Shown here: positions 16,422 through 25,478 of the stretch, piece after piece
Numbering within the stretch: position 1 is the stretch's first letter
How the letters are laid out: the number at the start of each line of letters is the position of its first letter
Assembly: GCF_013761175.1 (NCBI RefSeq)
Contig: NZ_JACDUR010000008.1
Span: 454,546-518,545, forward strand
Source: Nonomuraea soli
GTDB taxonomy: Bacteria > Actinomycetota > Actinomycetes > Streptosporangiales > Streptosporangiaceae
Length of the DNA: 64,000 bases
Direction: 5' to 3'
Translations under genes and position numbers: made by a program
The notes under the pieces: generated by a model
Database searches by the model: none
Told to the model about the DNA's origin: nothing
The model's input: the letters and a program-made list of their open reading frames with translations, nothing else

Positions 16422-17396
16422 TCAGCGATGCGGGGCGAAGTGCTCCCGCAGCCGCTCCTTGGCCTCCTGCGCGGCCCCCAGGTGCTCCATGCCCAGCAGC
16501 GCCGCCCCCACCAGCGGGGGCACGTCGGCCACGACCGGCTTGGCCTGCGGGGCACGCGCGGCGAAGCGCTCGTCGAGCAGGCCGTCGAGCAGGGTGTGCC
16601 GGGCGGTCAGGATCCCGCCGCCGAGCACCACCTCGGTCGGCGTCTCCAGCAGTCCCAGCCGCCGCAGGCACGTCTCGGCCATGGCGACCACCTCGTCGGC
16701 CTGCCGTACCACCAGCGACCTGGCCACCTCGTCGCGGTCGGCCACCGAGAACAGGCCGGGGGCCAGCTCCAGCAACCGGGTCGGCCGCACGCGGCCGAAG
16801 TGCAGCTCCAGCACGAGTTCTGCGACGGTGGCGACGCCGAAGTGCGAACGGACCACGTCGACCAGCGCCGTGGCGGGCCCGCGGCCGTCCTCGCCGCGCG
16901 CGGCGTGCCACAGCACCTCCTCACCCAGCACCTGCCCGCCGCCCCAGTCGCCGCTGATGGACCCCAGGGCGGGGAAGCGGGCGACCTGGCCGGTGGGGGA
17001 GACGCCGACGGCGTTCATGCCCGCCCCGCACACCACGGCCACGCCCCACGGGCCGGAGGCGCCGGCGCGCAGCAGCGCGAAGGTGTCGTTGGCGACCGTC
17101 GCACTGGAGGCCAGCCCGCGCGCCATGAGCTCGGCGTGCAGCTCCTCCTCCTCGACGGGCAGGTCGGCCCCGGCGAGGTAGGCGGCCAGATGCGTGGCGT
17201 ACGGCGGGGCGGACGCGGCACCGCATGCCTGCCGTACCGCCTCCTCCAGGACGTCGACGGCCGCGCGCACGCCCGCGCTCTGCGGCTCGAACCCCGCCGA
17301 CCGTCCGGTGCCCAGGACGGTGCCGTCCCCGGCGACCAGGGCGACGGCGGTCTTGCTGTTGCCGCCGTCGACGGCCAGCACGGTGCCGGCGTTCAC
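16422..17396 (-). CDS. BadF/BadG-type sugar kinase (N-acetylglucosamine kinase-like)
   Basis: The 324-residue ASKHA-fold kinase has an N-terminal phosphate-binding motif VLAVDGGNSKTAVALV (5-20), a second nucleotide motif GVAVVCGAGMNAVG (about 118-131) and an adenosine motif LGGGILTARH near 263. The family phosphorylates N-acetylglucosamine or related sugars in the cytoplasm. It is the last gene of the ROK-linked operon and begins at a GTG that overlaps the GH4 stop by 4 bp, so it is translationally coupled. Context suggests it acts on the sugar released or imported by the preceding genes; the exact sugar cannot be read from the sequence. Confidence 0.85.
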   Translation of the reverse strand: MNAGTVLAVDGGNSKTAVALVAGDGTVLGTGRSAGFEPQSAGVRAAVDVLEEAVRQACGAASAPPYATHLAAYLAGADLPVEEEELHAELMARGLASSATVANDTFALLRAGASGPWGVAVVCGAGMNAVGVSPTGQVARFPALGSISGDWGGGQVLGEEVLWHAARGEDGRGPATALVDVVRSHFGVATVAELVLELHFGRVRPTRLLELAPGLFSVADRDEVARSLVVRQADEVVAMAETCLRRLGLLETPTEVVLGGGILTARHTLLDGLLDERFAARAPQAKPVVADVPPLVGAALLGMEHLGAAQEAKERLREHFAPHR

Positions 17397-18637
17397 ACCC
17401 ACGGCAGGTACCTGCCGTTGGCCTCCAGCAGCAACGTGGTCAGCTCGTCCGCGACGGCCAGCTGGCCGACCAGCGGGTGCGCCAGCAGGGCGTCGTGCAC
17501 CCGATCGCGCCCCCCGTGCAGGGCCGCCTGCAGGGCCAGCTCCTCGTAGGCCGACACGTTCGCGATCAGCCCGCGATACAGCGGCTCGACCGGATCGACC
17601 GGCAGCGGGAGCGCTCCCGCGGACGAGATGCGTGCGGGGACCTCGATGACCGCGTCGTCGGGCAGGAACGGCAGCGTGCCGTTGTTGCGGGTGTTGACCA
17701 CCTGCACGTCGCCCCGGCCGGAGGCCAGGGAGGCGACGAGCGCCACGGCGGCCTCGGAGTAGTAGGCGCCGCCGCGCTTGTCGAGCTGCGCGGGCTTGGT
17801 GTCGGCAGCGGGGTCGGCGTAGATCCGCAGCAGCTCGTCCTCCAGCGCCGCGACCTCCGCCGCCCGCGACGGCTTGCTGCGCTGCTCCTCGACCACCTGG
17901 TCGTGGGCGTAGAAGTAGCGCAGGTAGTAGGAGGGCACCACGCCGAGCCGGGTGATCAGCTCGAGCGGCAGGCCGAGCGAGTCGGCCATCTCCTGGTCCA
18001 GCAGCCGGGGCAGGACGTCCTCGCCGTCGAGGTACACCGCCCGTTCCCAGGTCAGGTGGTTGAGCCCGACATGGTCGAGCGTGATCCTGGAGTGCTCCAC
18101 GCCGAGCCTGGCGGCGAAGCGGCGCTGGAACCCGATCGCCACGTTGCACAGCCCGATCGCGCGATGCCCGGCGTCGAGCAGGGCCCTGGTGACGATGCCG
18201 ACCGGGTTGGTGAAGTCGACGATCCACGCCCCCGGCGCCCGCTCGCGGATGACCTCCGCCAGCTCCAGCACCACCGGGACCGTGCGCAGCGCCTTGGCCA
18301 GGCCGCCCGCTCCTGTGGTCTCCTGACCCACGCAGCCGCACCGCAGCGGCAGCGTCTCGTCGACGTCGCGGGCGGCCTGGCCGCCGACCCGCAGCTGCAG
18401 CAGGACGGCCGCCGCGTCCTCCACGCCGCGACGCAGCTCGGTCGTGGCGGTGACCGCGGCGTGATGGCCGGCGCGCGCCAGCATGCGCCGGGCCATGCCC
18501 GCGACCAGCTCCACCCGGTCGGCCGCCGGGTCGATCAGCGTGATCTCGGTGAGCGGGAGTTCCTCCCGCAATCGGGCGAACCCGTCGATCAGCTCGGGCG
18601 TGTACGTCGAGCCGCCCCCGACTACCGCGAGTTTCAA
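17393..18637 (-). CDS. Glycoside hydrolase family 4 (6-phospho-beta-glucosidase-like)
   Basis: The 414-residue enzyme has the GH4 NAD-binding start KLAVVGGGSTYTPELIDGF, the metal/substrate motif GLCNVAIGF near 170 and DHVGLNHLTW near 200. GH4 enzymes cleave glycosides by an NAD- and Mn-dependent redox elimination, usually acting on 6-phosphorylated disaccharides. The TTG start overlaps the permease stop (TTGA) and follows GGAG. Because uptake here is by ABC transporter and not PTS, the substrate would arrive unphosphorylated. The adjacent kinase could supply the phosphate, or the enzyme may accept neutral glycosides. Confidence 0.88.
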   Translation of the reverse strand: MKLAVVGGGSTYTPELIDGFARLREELPLTEITLIDPAADRVELVAGMARRMLARAGHHAAVTATTELRRGVEDAAAVLLQLRVGGQAARDVDETLPLRCGCVGQETTGAGGLAKALRTVPVVLELAEVIRERAPGAWIVDFTNPVGIVTRALLDAGHRAIGLCNVAIGFQRRFAARLGVEHSRITLDHVGLNHLTWERAVYLDGEDVLPRLLDQEMADSLGLPLELITRLGVVPSYYLRYFYAHDQVVEEQRSKPSRAAEVAALEDELLRIYADPAADTKPAQLDKRGGAYYSEAAVALVASLASGRGDVQVVNTRNNGTLPFLPDDAVIEVPARISSAGALPLPVDPVEPLYRGLIANVSAYEELALQAALHGGRDRVHDALLAHPLVGQLAVADELTTLLLEANGRYLPWV

Positions 18638-19527
18638 CCCTTCACTCCTGTCAAGGTGACGCCCTCGATGAAGACTCTCTGGGCGAAGAAGAAGACGATG
18701 ATCACAGGTGCCGTCACCAGCAGGGTGGCGGCCATGGTGAGGTTCCACTGCACGCTGTGGAAGGCCTTGAAGGTGGCCAGGCCCAGCGACAGGGTCCAGC
18801 TGCTCTGCTCACCCGGATCGGTGTAGAGCAGCGGCCCGTAGTAATCGTTCCAGCAGTAGAAGAAGGTGAACAGGGCCACCGCCGCGATCGCCGGGCGCGC
18901 CATGGGCAGGATCACCCGGATGAGCGTGCTGAAGTCCGTGCAGCCGTCCACGCGGGCGGCGTCGGTGTAGTCGCGCGGGATGGTGACCAGGAACTGCCGG
19001 AGCAGGAAGATCGAGAACGCGTCGCCGAGCAGCATCGGCAGGATCAGCGGCCAGAGCGTCCCGGTCAGCTCGAAGCGGGCCCACAGGGTGTAGACCGGCA
19101 CGGCGACGACCTGAGGCGGCAGCATCATCATGGTGATGACCAGCAGGAAGGCCGCCTTCCTGCCGCGGAAGCGGAAGCGGGCCAGCGCGTAGGCCACCGG
19201 CACCGACGACAGCAGCATGAACACCGTGGCCGTCGCCGCGTAGACGAAGGTGTTGGCCGTCCACTGCAGCAGGTGCGACTTGGAGAAGACCTCGGAGAAG
19301 TTGGACCAGTTCCACTCCTGCGGCCACAGCGAGCTGGTCAGCGCCTGCTCGTCGGTCATGAGCGCGGTCAGCGCCACGAAGACGATGGGCGCGGCGAACA
19401 TGATGGCCAGCGCGATGGCGATGGCGTGGGTGGCGATGAAGTACAGCGTGCGCCGCCTGCGGGTGCCGCTGCGCGGCACGGGCCTCGCGCGGTGCGAGGC
19501 CGGGCGCGCGGTCAACGTCGACGTCAT
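18634..19527 (-). CDS. Sugar ABC transporter permease (MalG-like)
   Basis: The 297-residue inner-membrane permease has six helices and the CUT1 EAA loop AARVDGCTDFSTLIRVILPMARPAI near residues 195-220, which docks the ATPase. The N-terminus is a basic cytoplasmic tail (RPVPRSGTRRRR). It overlaps the upstream permease gene (TGATG) and the downstream GH4 gene (TTGA). The ATPase is not encoded here, so a shared MsiK-type ATPase elsewhere is expected, as is usual for actinobacterial sugar operons. Confidence 0.92.
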   Translation of the reverse strand: MTSTLTARPASHRARPVPRSGTRRRRTLYFIATHAIAIALAIMFAAPIVFVALTALMTDEQALTSSLWPQEWNWSNFSEVFSKSHLLQWTANTFVYAATATVFMLLSSVPVAYALARFRFRGRKAAFLLVITMMMLPPQVVAVPVYTLWARFELTGTLWPLILPMLLGDAFSIFLLRQFLVTIPRDYTDAARVDGCTDFSTLIRVILPMARPAIAAVALFTFFYCWNDYYGPLLYTDPGEQSSWTLSLGLATFKAFHSVQWNLTMAATLLVTAPVIIVFFFAQRVFIEGVTLTGVKG

Positions 19528-20471
19528 CAGGACTCCTCGGCCTTGCGGAACTGCCGCAGCAGCATCAGCGTGAAGATCATCGCCGCGGCGAACAGCAGCA
19601 GCGCGTGGACCGAGGCCGCGCCCATCATCCAGTCGCGGAACCCGGTGTGGAACAGGTGCTGCGGCAGCGTGAGCAGCGACCCGTCCGGGTAGCCGGGGGT
19701 GAAGGTGCTGCCCGCCGAGTCGGTGCCGCCCGAGGCCACCCGGGAGGCGATCATCGCCTGGGTGAAGTACTGCAGGGCGTAGATGACCCCGGTGATGGCC
19801 GAGAACATCAGCACCGGCGAGATCATCGGCAGCGTGACGCTGCGGAACTGCCGCCAGGCCGAGGCGCCGTCGATGGCGGCCGCCTCGTACAGGTGCTTGG
19901 GCACGTCCAGCAGCGCCGCCAGGAAGATCATCATCGTGTTGCCGATGCCCCACATGCCCAGCAGCGTCAGGCTCGGCTTGGACCAGGCCGAGCTGCCGAA
20001 CCAGTCGGGCCCCTCGATGCCGAAGAAGCCCAGGATCTGGTTGACCGGACCGGTGGCGGGGTTGAGCAGGAAGACGAAGGCGACCGTCCCGGCCACCAGC
20101 GGCACCAGCGAGGGCAGGTAGAAGATCGTGCGCAGGATGCCCGCGCCGGCCTTCACCTTGGTGAGCAGCTGCGCCATGCCCAGCGCGAACAGCAGCTGCG
20201 CCGGAACCATGAAGACCACCAGCCACAGCGTGTTGGCCGCCGACTGGATGACGAGCTGGTCGGAGAAGACGTAGGCCCAGTTGTCGAGGCCCACGTACTC
20301 CAGCGTGAACAGGTCGTAGCGATGGAAGGAGAAGAAGATGGTCGCCAGGAACGGATAGACGAAGAACAGCGACGTCCCGACGAGGAAGGGCGAGAGCCAG
20401 AGGAGAGCCTTCAGGCCCTCGCCGCGCCGCCCCCGTGACGGAGGGGGCGGTGCGGCGTGGGTGGCAGCCAT
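19527..20471 (-). CDS. Sugar ABC transporter permease (MalF-like)
   Basis: The 314-residue CUT1 permease starts at ATG 20471, two bases after the stop of the binding-protein gene. Six membrane helices follow a short Pro/Arg-rich tail, and the EAA loop is EAAAIDGASAWRQFRSVTLPMISPV (about 190-215). It forms the heterodimeric channel with the following permease. A longer periplasmic loop, GGTDSAGSTFTPGYPDGS, lies between the last helices, as in other actinobacterial members. Confidence 0.92.
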   Translation of the reverse strand: MAATHAAPPPPSRGRRGEGLKALLWLSPFLVGTSLFFVYPFLATIFFSFHRYDLFTLEYVGLDNWAYVFSDQLVIQSAANTLWLVVFMVPAQLLFALGMAQLLTKVKAGAGILRTIFYLPSLVPLVAGTVAFVFLLNPATGPVNQILGFFGIEGPDWFGSSAWSKPSLTLLGMWGIGNTMMIFLAALLDVPKHLYEAAAIDGASAWRQFRSVTLPMISPVLMFSAITGVIYALQYFTQAMIASRVASGGTDSAGSTFTPGYPDGSLLTLPQHLFHTGFRDWMMGAASVHALLLFAAAMIFTLMLLRQFRKAEES

Positions 20472-20473
20472 GG

Positions 20474-21832
20474 TCAGCCTCCGGCCAGCTTCAGCTTGTC
20501 GTTGATGCGCTTGTCGACCTGGGCCATGGCGGCGTCGAGGTCCTTGACCTTGCCGGCCTCCCACTGGACCAGCAGGTTCTGCACCTCGGCCTGGTTGAAG
20601 ACACTGTTGACCGAGGCAGGGACCGTCGTCGTCTTCGGGTGGTTGAAGATGTCGATGAAGGTCTTGAAGTTGTCGTCGACCAGCAGGTCGGGCGAGGCCG
20701 CCGCGTCCTTGGTGGTGGGAACGTTCCGCAGCTTGTTGGAGAGGGTCACCAGGCCCTCGGTGTCGGTGGTGAGGTACTTCAGCAGCTCCCAGGCGTGCTG
20801 CGGGTTCTTGGCGCCCTTCGGGACGCCGATGACGGTGCCGGCGGTGAAGCCGCTGCCGTGCAGGTCGGGCTTGTCGTCGGCGACCGGCAGGGGAGCGGTG
20901 CCGAACTTCAGGTCCTTGGTCGCCTCGGGGTTGGCGGCGATCATGCCAAGGCGCCACTCGCCGTCGAGGATCATGGCGACCTTGCCCTTGAAGAACGGGT
21001 GCTCGGCGCCCCACTCGTCACCCAGGCCCTTGCGGAACTTCTCCAGCTTGTCGTAGCCGTACCAGTCGACGAGCTCCTTCTGCCAGGTCATCAGCTGCTT
21101 CCACGCGGGGTCGGAGCCGATGGCCGAGGTGCCGTCCTCGTTGTACCACTTGGCCCCGGTCATCGGCGCCATGTGCGAGGCGGAGTTCTCGTAGTACTGG
21201 AAGCTGGGGATGAACCCGGCCACCTTGATGTCGCCGTTGGCGTCGCGGACGGTGAGCTTCTTGGTCAGCTCGGTCAGCTCGGTCAGCGTCTTGGGCGGCT
21301 GCTCGCCCTTCATCAGGTCGGTGTTGTAGAACATGCCGTAGGCGTCGGCCAGCAGCGGCATCGTGCACCGCTTGCCCTCGAACTCGGTGTAGGAGCGCGA
21401 GGTCGCCGGCAGCACGTTCAGGTCGATGCCGTCGGCCTTGATGACCTCCGTCAGATCCTGGAACGCTCCCGACTTGCACCATTGGGCGACGTTGTCGGTG
21501 GTGAACGAGGCGGCCAGGTCGGGCGCCTTGCCGCTGCGGACGGCCGCGGTGATCTGGTCGTCCTGGATGCCCTTCTTGGCGACGACCTTGATCTGCGGGA
21601 ACTTCTTGGTGAAGCCGGCGATGGCCTCCTCGAAGGCCTTGACCTCCGAGTCGGCCGAGAAGCCGTGCCACAGCTCCAGGGTGGCGGGAGGCAGGGCCGC
21701 GGCGACCGGCTCGGAGCCGGTGGTGGTGGGTTTGGCCTGGGCGCCCAGGGTGGGCGCGGGTGCCTTGCCCGCGGTGCAGGCGGTCAGCGCCAGGGCCATG
21801 AGCCCGGCGGCCGCGAGGGGAGTCAAGCGCAC
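20474..21832 (-). CDS. Sugar ABC transporter solute-binding lipoprotein
   Basis: The 452-residue family 1 solute-binding protein starts at GTG 21832, eight bases after a perfect AGGAGG. It has a lipoprotein signal peptide with lipobox LTAC (Cys19). The mature domain begins ATLELWHGFSADSEVKAFEEAI, and the GEWRLGMIAA and ELLKYLTTDTEG blocks are typical of CUT1 binding proteins. It captures an oligosaccharide outside the membrane and delivers it to the two permeases encoded next. It lies 25 bp after the ROK gene, so it is probably on the same transcript. Confidence 0.93.
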   Translation of the reverse strand: MRLTPLAAAGLMALALTACTAGKAPAPTLGAQAKPTTTGSEPVAAALPPATLELWHGFSADSEVKAFEEAIAGFTKKFPQIKVVAKKGIQDDQITAAVRSGKAPDLAASFTTDNVAQWCKSGAFQDLTEVIKADGIDLNVLPATSRSYTEFEGKRCTMPLLADAYGMFYNTDLMKGEQPPKTLTELTELTKKLTVRDANGDIKVAGFIPSFQYYENSASHMAPMTGAKWYNEDGTSAIGSDPAWKQLMTWQKELVDWYGYDKLEKFRKGLGDEWGAEHPFFKGKVAMILDGEWRLGMIAANPEATKDLKFGTAPLPVADDKPDLHGSGFTAGTVIGVPKGAKNPQHAWELLKYLTTDTEGLVTLSNKLRNVPTTKDAAASPDLLVDDNFKTFIDIFNHPKTTTVPASVNSVFNQAEVQNLLVQWEAGKVKDLDAAMAQVDKRINDKLKLAGG

Positions 21833-21857
21833 GGGGGGTGCCTCCTGATCGTGTTTC

Positions 21858-23018
21858 TTAGGGAAAGACCTCTTCACGGGTCGCGTCCAGTGCCAGGCCG
21901 AGCGCCCCGGCCAGCACCGGGTTGCCCTCGACGGCCGACATGCGGACCTGCGGCTGGGGGATGGTGAGGGCGTGCAGCTCGTGCTCGATGAGCTCGCGCA
22001 ACGTCTCGCCGCCGGCCTGGACGGCGCCGCCGGTGAGCACGATGAGCGCCGGGTCCAGCACCGAGGTGATGGCGGCCAGGCCCACGGCCAGGCGGGCGGC
22101 GACGTCGCGCAGCCCGGCCCTGGCCTCCTCCGAACGTTTGGCCGACCTCGCCGCGGCGGTGATCGCCTGGCGGAAGTCCGCGCCGCGCACACCGTACGAG
22201 CGCAGGACCTTGTGGATCGCCCGCCCGCCGGTCAGCGCCTGGTAGCCGTGGTCGTCGGTGCGGCCGGTCTCCCGGGCCGTGGGCGCGCCCGGGGTGGGCA
22301 TGTAGCCCACCTCGCCCGCGCCCCCGCTGAAGCCCCGGTGGATGCGTCCGCCGAGCACGACCGCGGCGCCCAGGCCCTCGTCGGCCCACAGCAGCACGAA
22401 GTCGTCGTGGCCCATGGCCGCGCCGCCCGCCTGTTCGGCCAGCGCGACCAGGTTGACGTTGTTCTCCACCGACACCGGGGCGCCCAGCCCGGCCGACAGC
22501 GTGGGCAGCAGATCGGGGATCTGCCAGCCCGGCATGTCCTTGGCGGTGGCGTAGCCGAGCTTGCCGGTGGTCGGGTCGATGGCGGCCTGCACGCCGATGA
22601 CGACGTGACGGGGCGCCGCCGGCGCCGCCGCCCCGTCGAGGGCGGCCTTCAGCCGTTCGACCAGCTCACCGGCGGGCCGGCGCGGGGTGGGCAGCGTGTA
22701 CTCGCCGACGATGGTGCCGGTCAGGTCGGCCACCCTGGCCTCGATGCGGTCGGGGGTGACGTCCAGCGCGGCGGCGTAGGCTGCGGCCGGGTTGATCCGG
22801 TACACCTCCGCCGTGCGCCCCGGCAGGCCCTCGCGGATGCCGTCGAGCACGACCAGGCCCGCCTCCTGCAGCCTGACCAGCAGCTGAGATGCTGTTGGCT
22901 TGGACAGGCCGGTGAGCGTGCCGATCTCCGGCCGGGTGAGCGGTCCGCGCTCCAGCAGCGCCTCCAGCGCGGCCCGGTCGTTGATGGCGCGCAGCAGGCT
23001 GGGCGTTCCCGGTTTCAC
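21858..23018 (-). CDS. ROK-family transcriptional regulator
   Basis: The 386-residue protein joins an N-terminal winged helix (residues 5-65, GPLTRPEIGTLTGLSKPTASQLLVRLQEAG) to a sugar-kinase-like ROK domain (about 80-385, with VSVENNVNLVALAEQ and GFSGGAGEVGYMP). The zinc-binding cysteines of enzymatic ROK kinases are not apparent, fitting a pure regulator. It is the first gene of the sugar operon and starts at GTG, 18 bp from a 21-bp perfect palindrome that is the obvious operator. It probably represses itself and the operon until a sugar binds. Confidence 0.92.
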   Translation of the reverse strand: MKPGTPSLLRAINDRAALEALLERGPLTRPEIGTLTGLSKPTASQLLVRLQEAGLVVLDGIREGLPGRTAEVYRINPAAAYAAALDVTPDRIEARVADLTGTIVGEYTLPTPRRPAGELVERLKAALDGAAAPAAPRHVVIGVQAAIDPTTGKLGYATAKDMPGWQIPDLLPTLSAGLGAPVSVENNVNLVALAEQAGGAAMGHDDFVLLWADEGLGAAVVLGGRIHRGFSGGAGEVGYMPTPGAPTARETGRTDDHGYQALTGGRAIHKVLRSYGVRGADFRQAITAAARSAKRSEEARAGLRDVAARLAVGLAAITSVLDPALIVLTGGAVQAGGETLRELIEHELHALTIPQPQVRMSAVEGNPVLAGALGLALDATREEVFP

Positions 23019-23036
23019 TTCCGCAACTCCGATCAG

Positions 23037-23057
23037 AGTTAGGAAACTTTCCTAACT
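23037..23057. promoter_or_regulatory. ROK operator: 21-bp perfect palindrome
   Basis: AGTTAGGAAA (23037-23046), central C, TTTCCTAACT (23048-23057). The TTAGGAAA-n-TTTCCTAA form is typical of ROK repressor sites. It sits 18 bp upstream of the ROK start, inside the region shared with the divergent helD gene. Confidence 0.85.
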
Positions 23058-23176
23058 TCAAGGTGACCGTACGGAAACCGGCCGCCGGTGGTCAAGAGGC
23101 GAAACCAAGACGTGACACAGTCGTGGGAAAGCCCCGCCCTGGCATACTGGAGAGCTGAATCGATAAGGAAATGGCC

Positions 23177-23189
23177 GGAGTGTCCCATT
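23177..23189 (+). promoter_or_regulatory. Ribosome binding site implying an ATT start for helD
   Basis: GGAG (23177-23180) is 6 bases upstream of ATT 23187, the codon where the conserved N-terminus (TTNSELAKEQEYVS) begins. No ATG, GTG or TTG in frame lies nearer than GTG 23112. Confidence 0.45.
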
Positions 23190-25421
23190 ACCACTAATTC
23201 GGAGCTCGCCAAGGAGCAGGAGTACGTCTCCCGCCTCTACGACCGCCTCGACGTGTTGCGCGAGCGAACCCAGCGTCAGCTCAAGGAGATCCTGGCCACC
23301 GGTGCGGTGGGCACCCATCAGAACCGCTCGGAGCGCGACGACTTCGCCGTCATGTACGCCAACCGGCTGGCCAGGCTGTGGGCCGTCGAGCGCGGGCTGG
23401 CCTTCGGCCGCCTCGACCAGGCCGACGGCGACCGTTTCTACATCGGCAAGCTGGGGCTGACCGACGACGAGCAGGAACGCCTGCTCATCGACTGGCGCGC
23501 CCCCGTCGCCCAGCCCTTCTACCAGGCCACGCCGCGCTCGCCCATGGGCGTGACCCGCCGCCGCCACCTGCAGACCCGCGGCCGTACGGTCACCGGCGTC
23601 GACGACGACCTGCTCGACCTCGACAACCTGGCCGAGGCCGACCGCGCGACACTCAACGGCGAGGCGGCGCTGCTGGCCGCCCTCGACGAGGAGCGCACCG
23701 GCCGCATGCGCGACATCGTCGCCACCATCCAGGCCGAGCAGGACCGCGTCATCCGCGACGACCTCAACGGCGTGCTCGTCGTCCAGGGCGGGCCCGGCAC
23801 CGGCAAGACCGTCGTCGCCCTGCACCGCGCCGCCTATCTCCTCTACTCCCACCGCGAGCGCCTCGAACGCCGCGGCGTGCTCATCCTCGGGCCCAACCCG
23901 ACCTTCCTGCGCTACATCGAACAGGTGCTGCCCTCCCTGGGCGAGACCGACGTGCTGCTGTCGACCGTCGGAGAGCTGTATCCGGGCGTGAACGCGACAC
24001 GCCGCGACACGCCCGAGGCGGCCGCGCTCAAGGGCGACCTGCGCATGGCCGAAATCCTGACGCGTGCCGTACGCGAACGCCAGCGGGTGCCGCGCACCGC
24101 CATCGAGCTGCCCCTGGGCCGCTACACCCTGACCATCGACGGCCGCATGCTCGATTCGGCGCGCAACAAGGCGGTCAAGTCCCGCCGCCCCCACAACGCC
24201 GCCCGCGCCGTCTTCGTGCGCTCGGTGCTCAACGCCCTGGCCCGCCAGGCGGGCAAGAAGATCGGCAAGGGCCTGCTCGACGACGAGGAGCTGGCCGACC
24301 TGCGCGAAGACCTGCGCACCGAGCCTGCCGTACGTGCGGCCCTCAACCGCTTCTGGCCCTACCTCACCCCGCAGCGCCTGCTGCTGACCCTGTACGGCTC
24401 GGCCGAGCGCATGGCCGCGGCCGGGCTCACGGAGCGCGAGCAGCGCCTGCTGGCACGCACGTCGGCCGAGTGGACCGAATCCGACGTGCCCCTGCTCGAC
24501 GAGGCCGCCGAACTGCTCGGCGAGATCGACGAGCAGGTCCTGCGCGCCTCCGCGGCGATGGCCGAGGAGGAGCTCCTGGCCGCCCGCCTCGCCGAGGAAC
24601 GCGAGCGCCAGAGCGAGCTGGAGTACGCCCGCGAGGTGCTCGAACTGACGGGCCTGTCCGACGTGATGGAGGCCGAACGCCTGGCCGAACGCCAGCGCGG
24701 CGAAGGCCCCTACCTGACCACCGCCGAGCGCGCCGCCGCCGACCGCACCTGGGCCTACGGCCACGTCATCGTCGACGAGGCGCAGGAACTGTCGCCCATG
24801 GCCTGGCGGGCGATCATGCGGCGCATCCCGACCCGCTCGATGACCATCGTCGGCGACATCGCCCAGACCGGCTCCGCCGCCGGAGCACGCTCCTGGGCCT
24901 CCGCGCTCGATCCCTACGTCGCCGGGCGCTGGCGCCAGCGCAAGCTCACCGTCAACTACCGCACGCCCGTCGAGCTCATGGAGGTCGCGGCCGACGTGCT
25001 CGCCGCGATCGACCCCGAGCTCGAAGCGCCCGCCTCGGTGCGCCACAGCGGCCAGGAGCCCTGGTCGGCGCCGCTGGAGCGGCTGCCCGAGCTGGTCACG
25101 TCCTCGCCCGGCAAGACCGTCGTCATCGCGCCGACGGCGATGCTCGACACGCTCGGACTCGAAGGGTCGGTGATCGTACGGCCCGGCGAGCGCAACGACG
25201 CGCTCGACGCCGCGGTGTCGGTCATGGCCGTGACCGACGCCAAGGGACTGGAGTTCGACTCGGTGATCGTCGTCGAACCGGCGCTGATCGTATCGGAGTC
25301 GCCACGCGGTTTGAGTGATCTTTACGTAGCCTTGACTCGGGCGACGCAGCGTTTGGGCGTCGTGCACGACTTGCCGCTTCCATCCAGTCTGCGGCGGCTG
25401 GTCCTAGCTGCGAAAACTTGA
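23187..25421 (+). CDS. helD: HelD-type UvrD-like ATPase (RNA polymerase recycling factor)
   Basis: The protein (about 744 residues from ATT 23187) has an N-terminal coiled coil (ELAKEQEYVSRLYDRLDVLRE), a Walker A GGPGTGKTVVALHRAAYLLY (about 200-219), Walker B VIVDEAQELSP near 527, and a motif VI LYVALTRATQRLGVVH at the end. This is the class II HelD architecture, which binds RNA polymerase and releases stalled complexes. Family members start with an MTTNSE-like sequence, matched here directly after ATT, with GGAG at good spacing. If ATT is not used, GTG 23112 or 23088 would add 25 or 33 unusual residues. The ROK operator lies upstream and might influence it. Confidence 0.88.
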   Translation: MTTNSELAKEQEYVSRLYDRLDVLRERTQRQLKEILATGAVGTHQNRSERDDFAVMYANRLARLWAVERGLAFGRLDQADGDRFYIGKLGLTDDEQERLLIDWRAPVAQPFYQATPRSPMGVTRRRHLQTRGRTVTGVDDDLLDLDNLAEADRATLNGEAALLAALDEERTGRMRDIVATIQAEQDRVIRDDLNGVLVVQGGPGTGKTVVALHRAAYLLYSHRERLERRGVLILGPNPTFLRYIEQVLPSLGETDVLLSTVGELYPGVNATRRDTPEAAALKGDLRMAEILTRAVRERQRVPRTAIELPLGRYTLTIDGRMLDSARNKAVKSRRPHNAARAVFVRSVLNALARQAGKKIGKGLLDDEELADLREDLRTEPAVRAALNRFWPYLTPQRLLLTLYGSAERMAAAGLTEREQRLLARTSAEWTESDVPLLDEAAELLGEIDEQVLRASAAMAEEELLAARLAEERERQSELEYAREVLELTGLSDVMEAERLAERQRGEGPYLTTAERAAADRTWAYGHVIVDEAQELSPMAWRAIMRRIPTRSMTIVGDIAQTGSAAGARSWASALDPYVAGRWRQRKLTVNYRTPVELMEVAADVLAAIDPELEAPASVRHSGQEPWSAPLERLPELVTSSPGKTVVIAPTAMLDTLGLEGSVIVRPGERNDALDAAVSVMAVTDAKGLEFDSVIVVEPALIVSESPRGLSDLYVALTRATQRLGVVHDLPLPSSLRRLVLAAKT

Positions 25422-25444
25422 TGTCGCCGCTGATCGGGACACGG

Positions 25445-25472
25445 TTGACATCATCGCCAGAGTCGGTAGTTT
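25445..25472 (+). promoter_or_regulatory. Strong orphan promoter downstream of helD
   Basis: Consensus TTGACA (25445-25450), 16-bp spacer, TAGTTT (25467-25472). No supported coding region begins within 380 bp, so it either drives a non-coding RNA or gives lnt a long leader. Confidence 0.5.
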
Positions 25473-25478
25473 GCTGCG

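Noticed and set aside
23058..23187. Rifamycin-associated element upstream of helD
   Set aside because: No GGGGCTTGC...GCAAGGCCC-type inverted repeat is present, so a rifamycin-induced HelR assignment is not supported.
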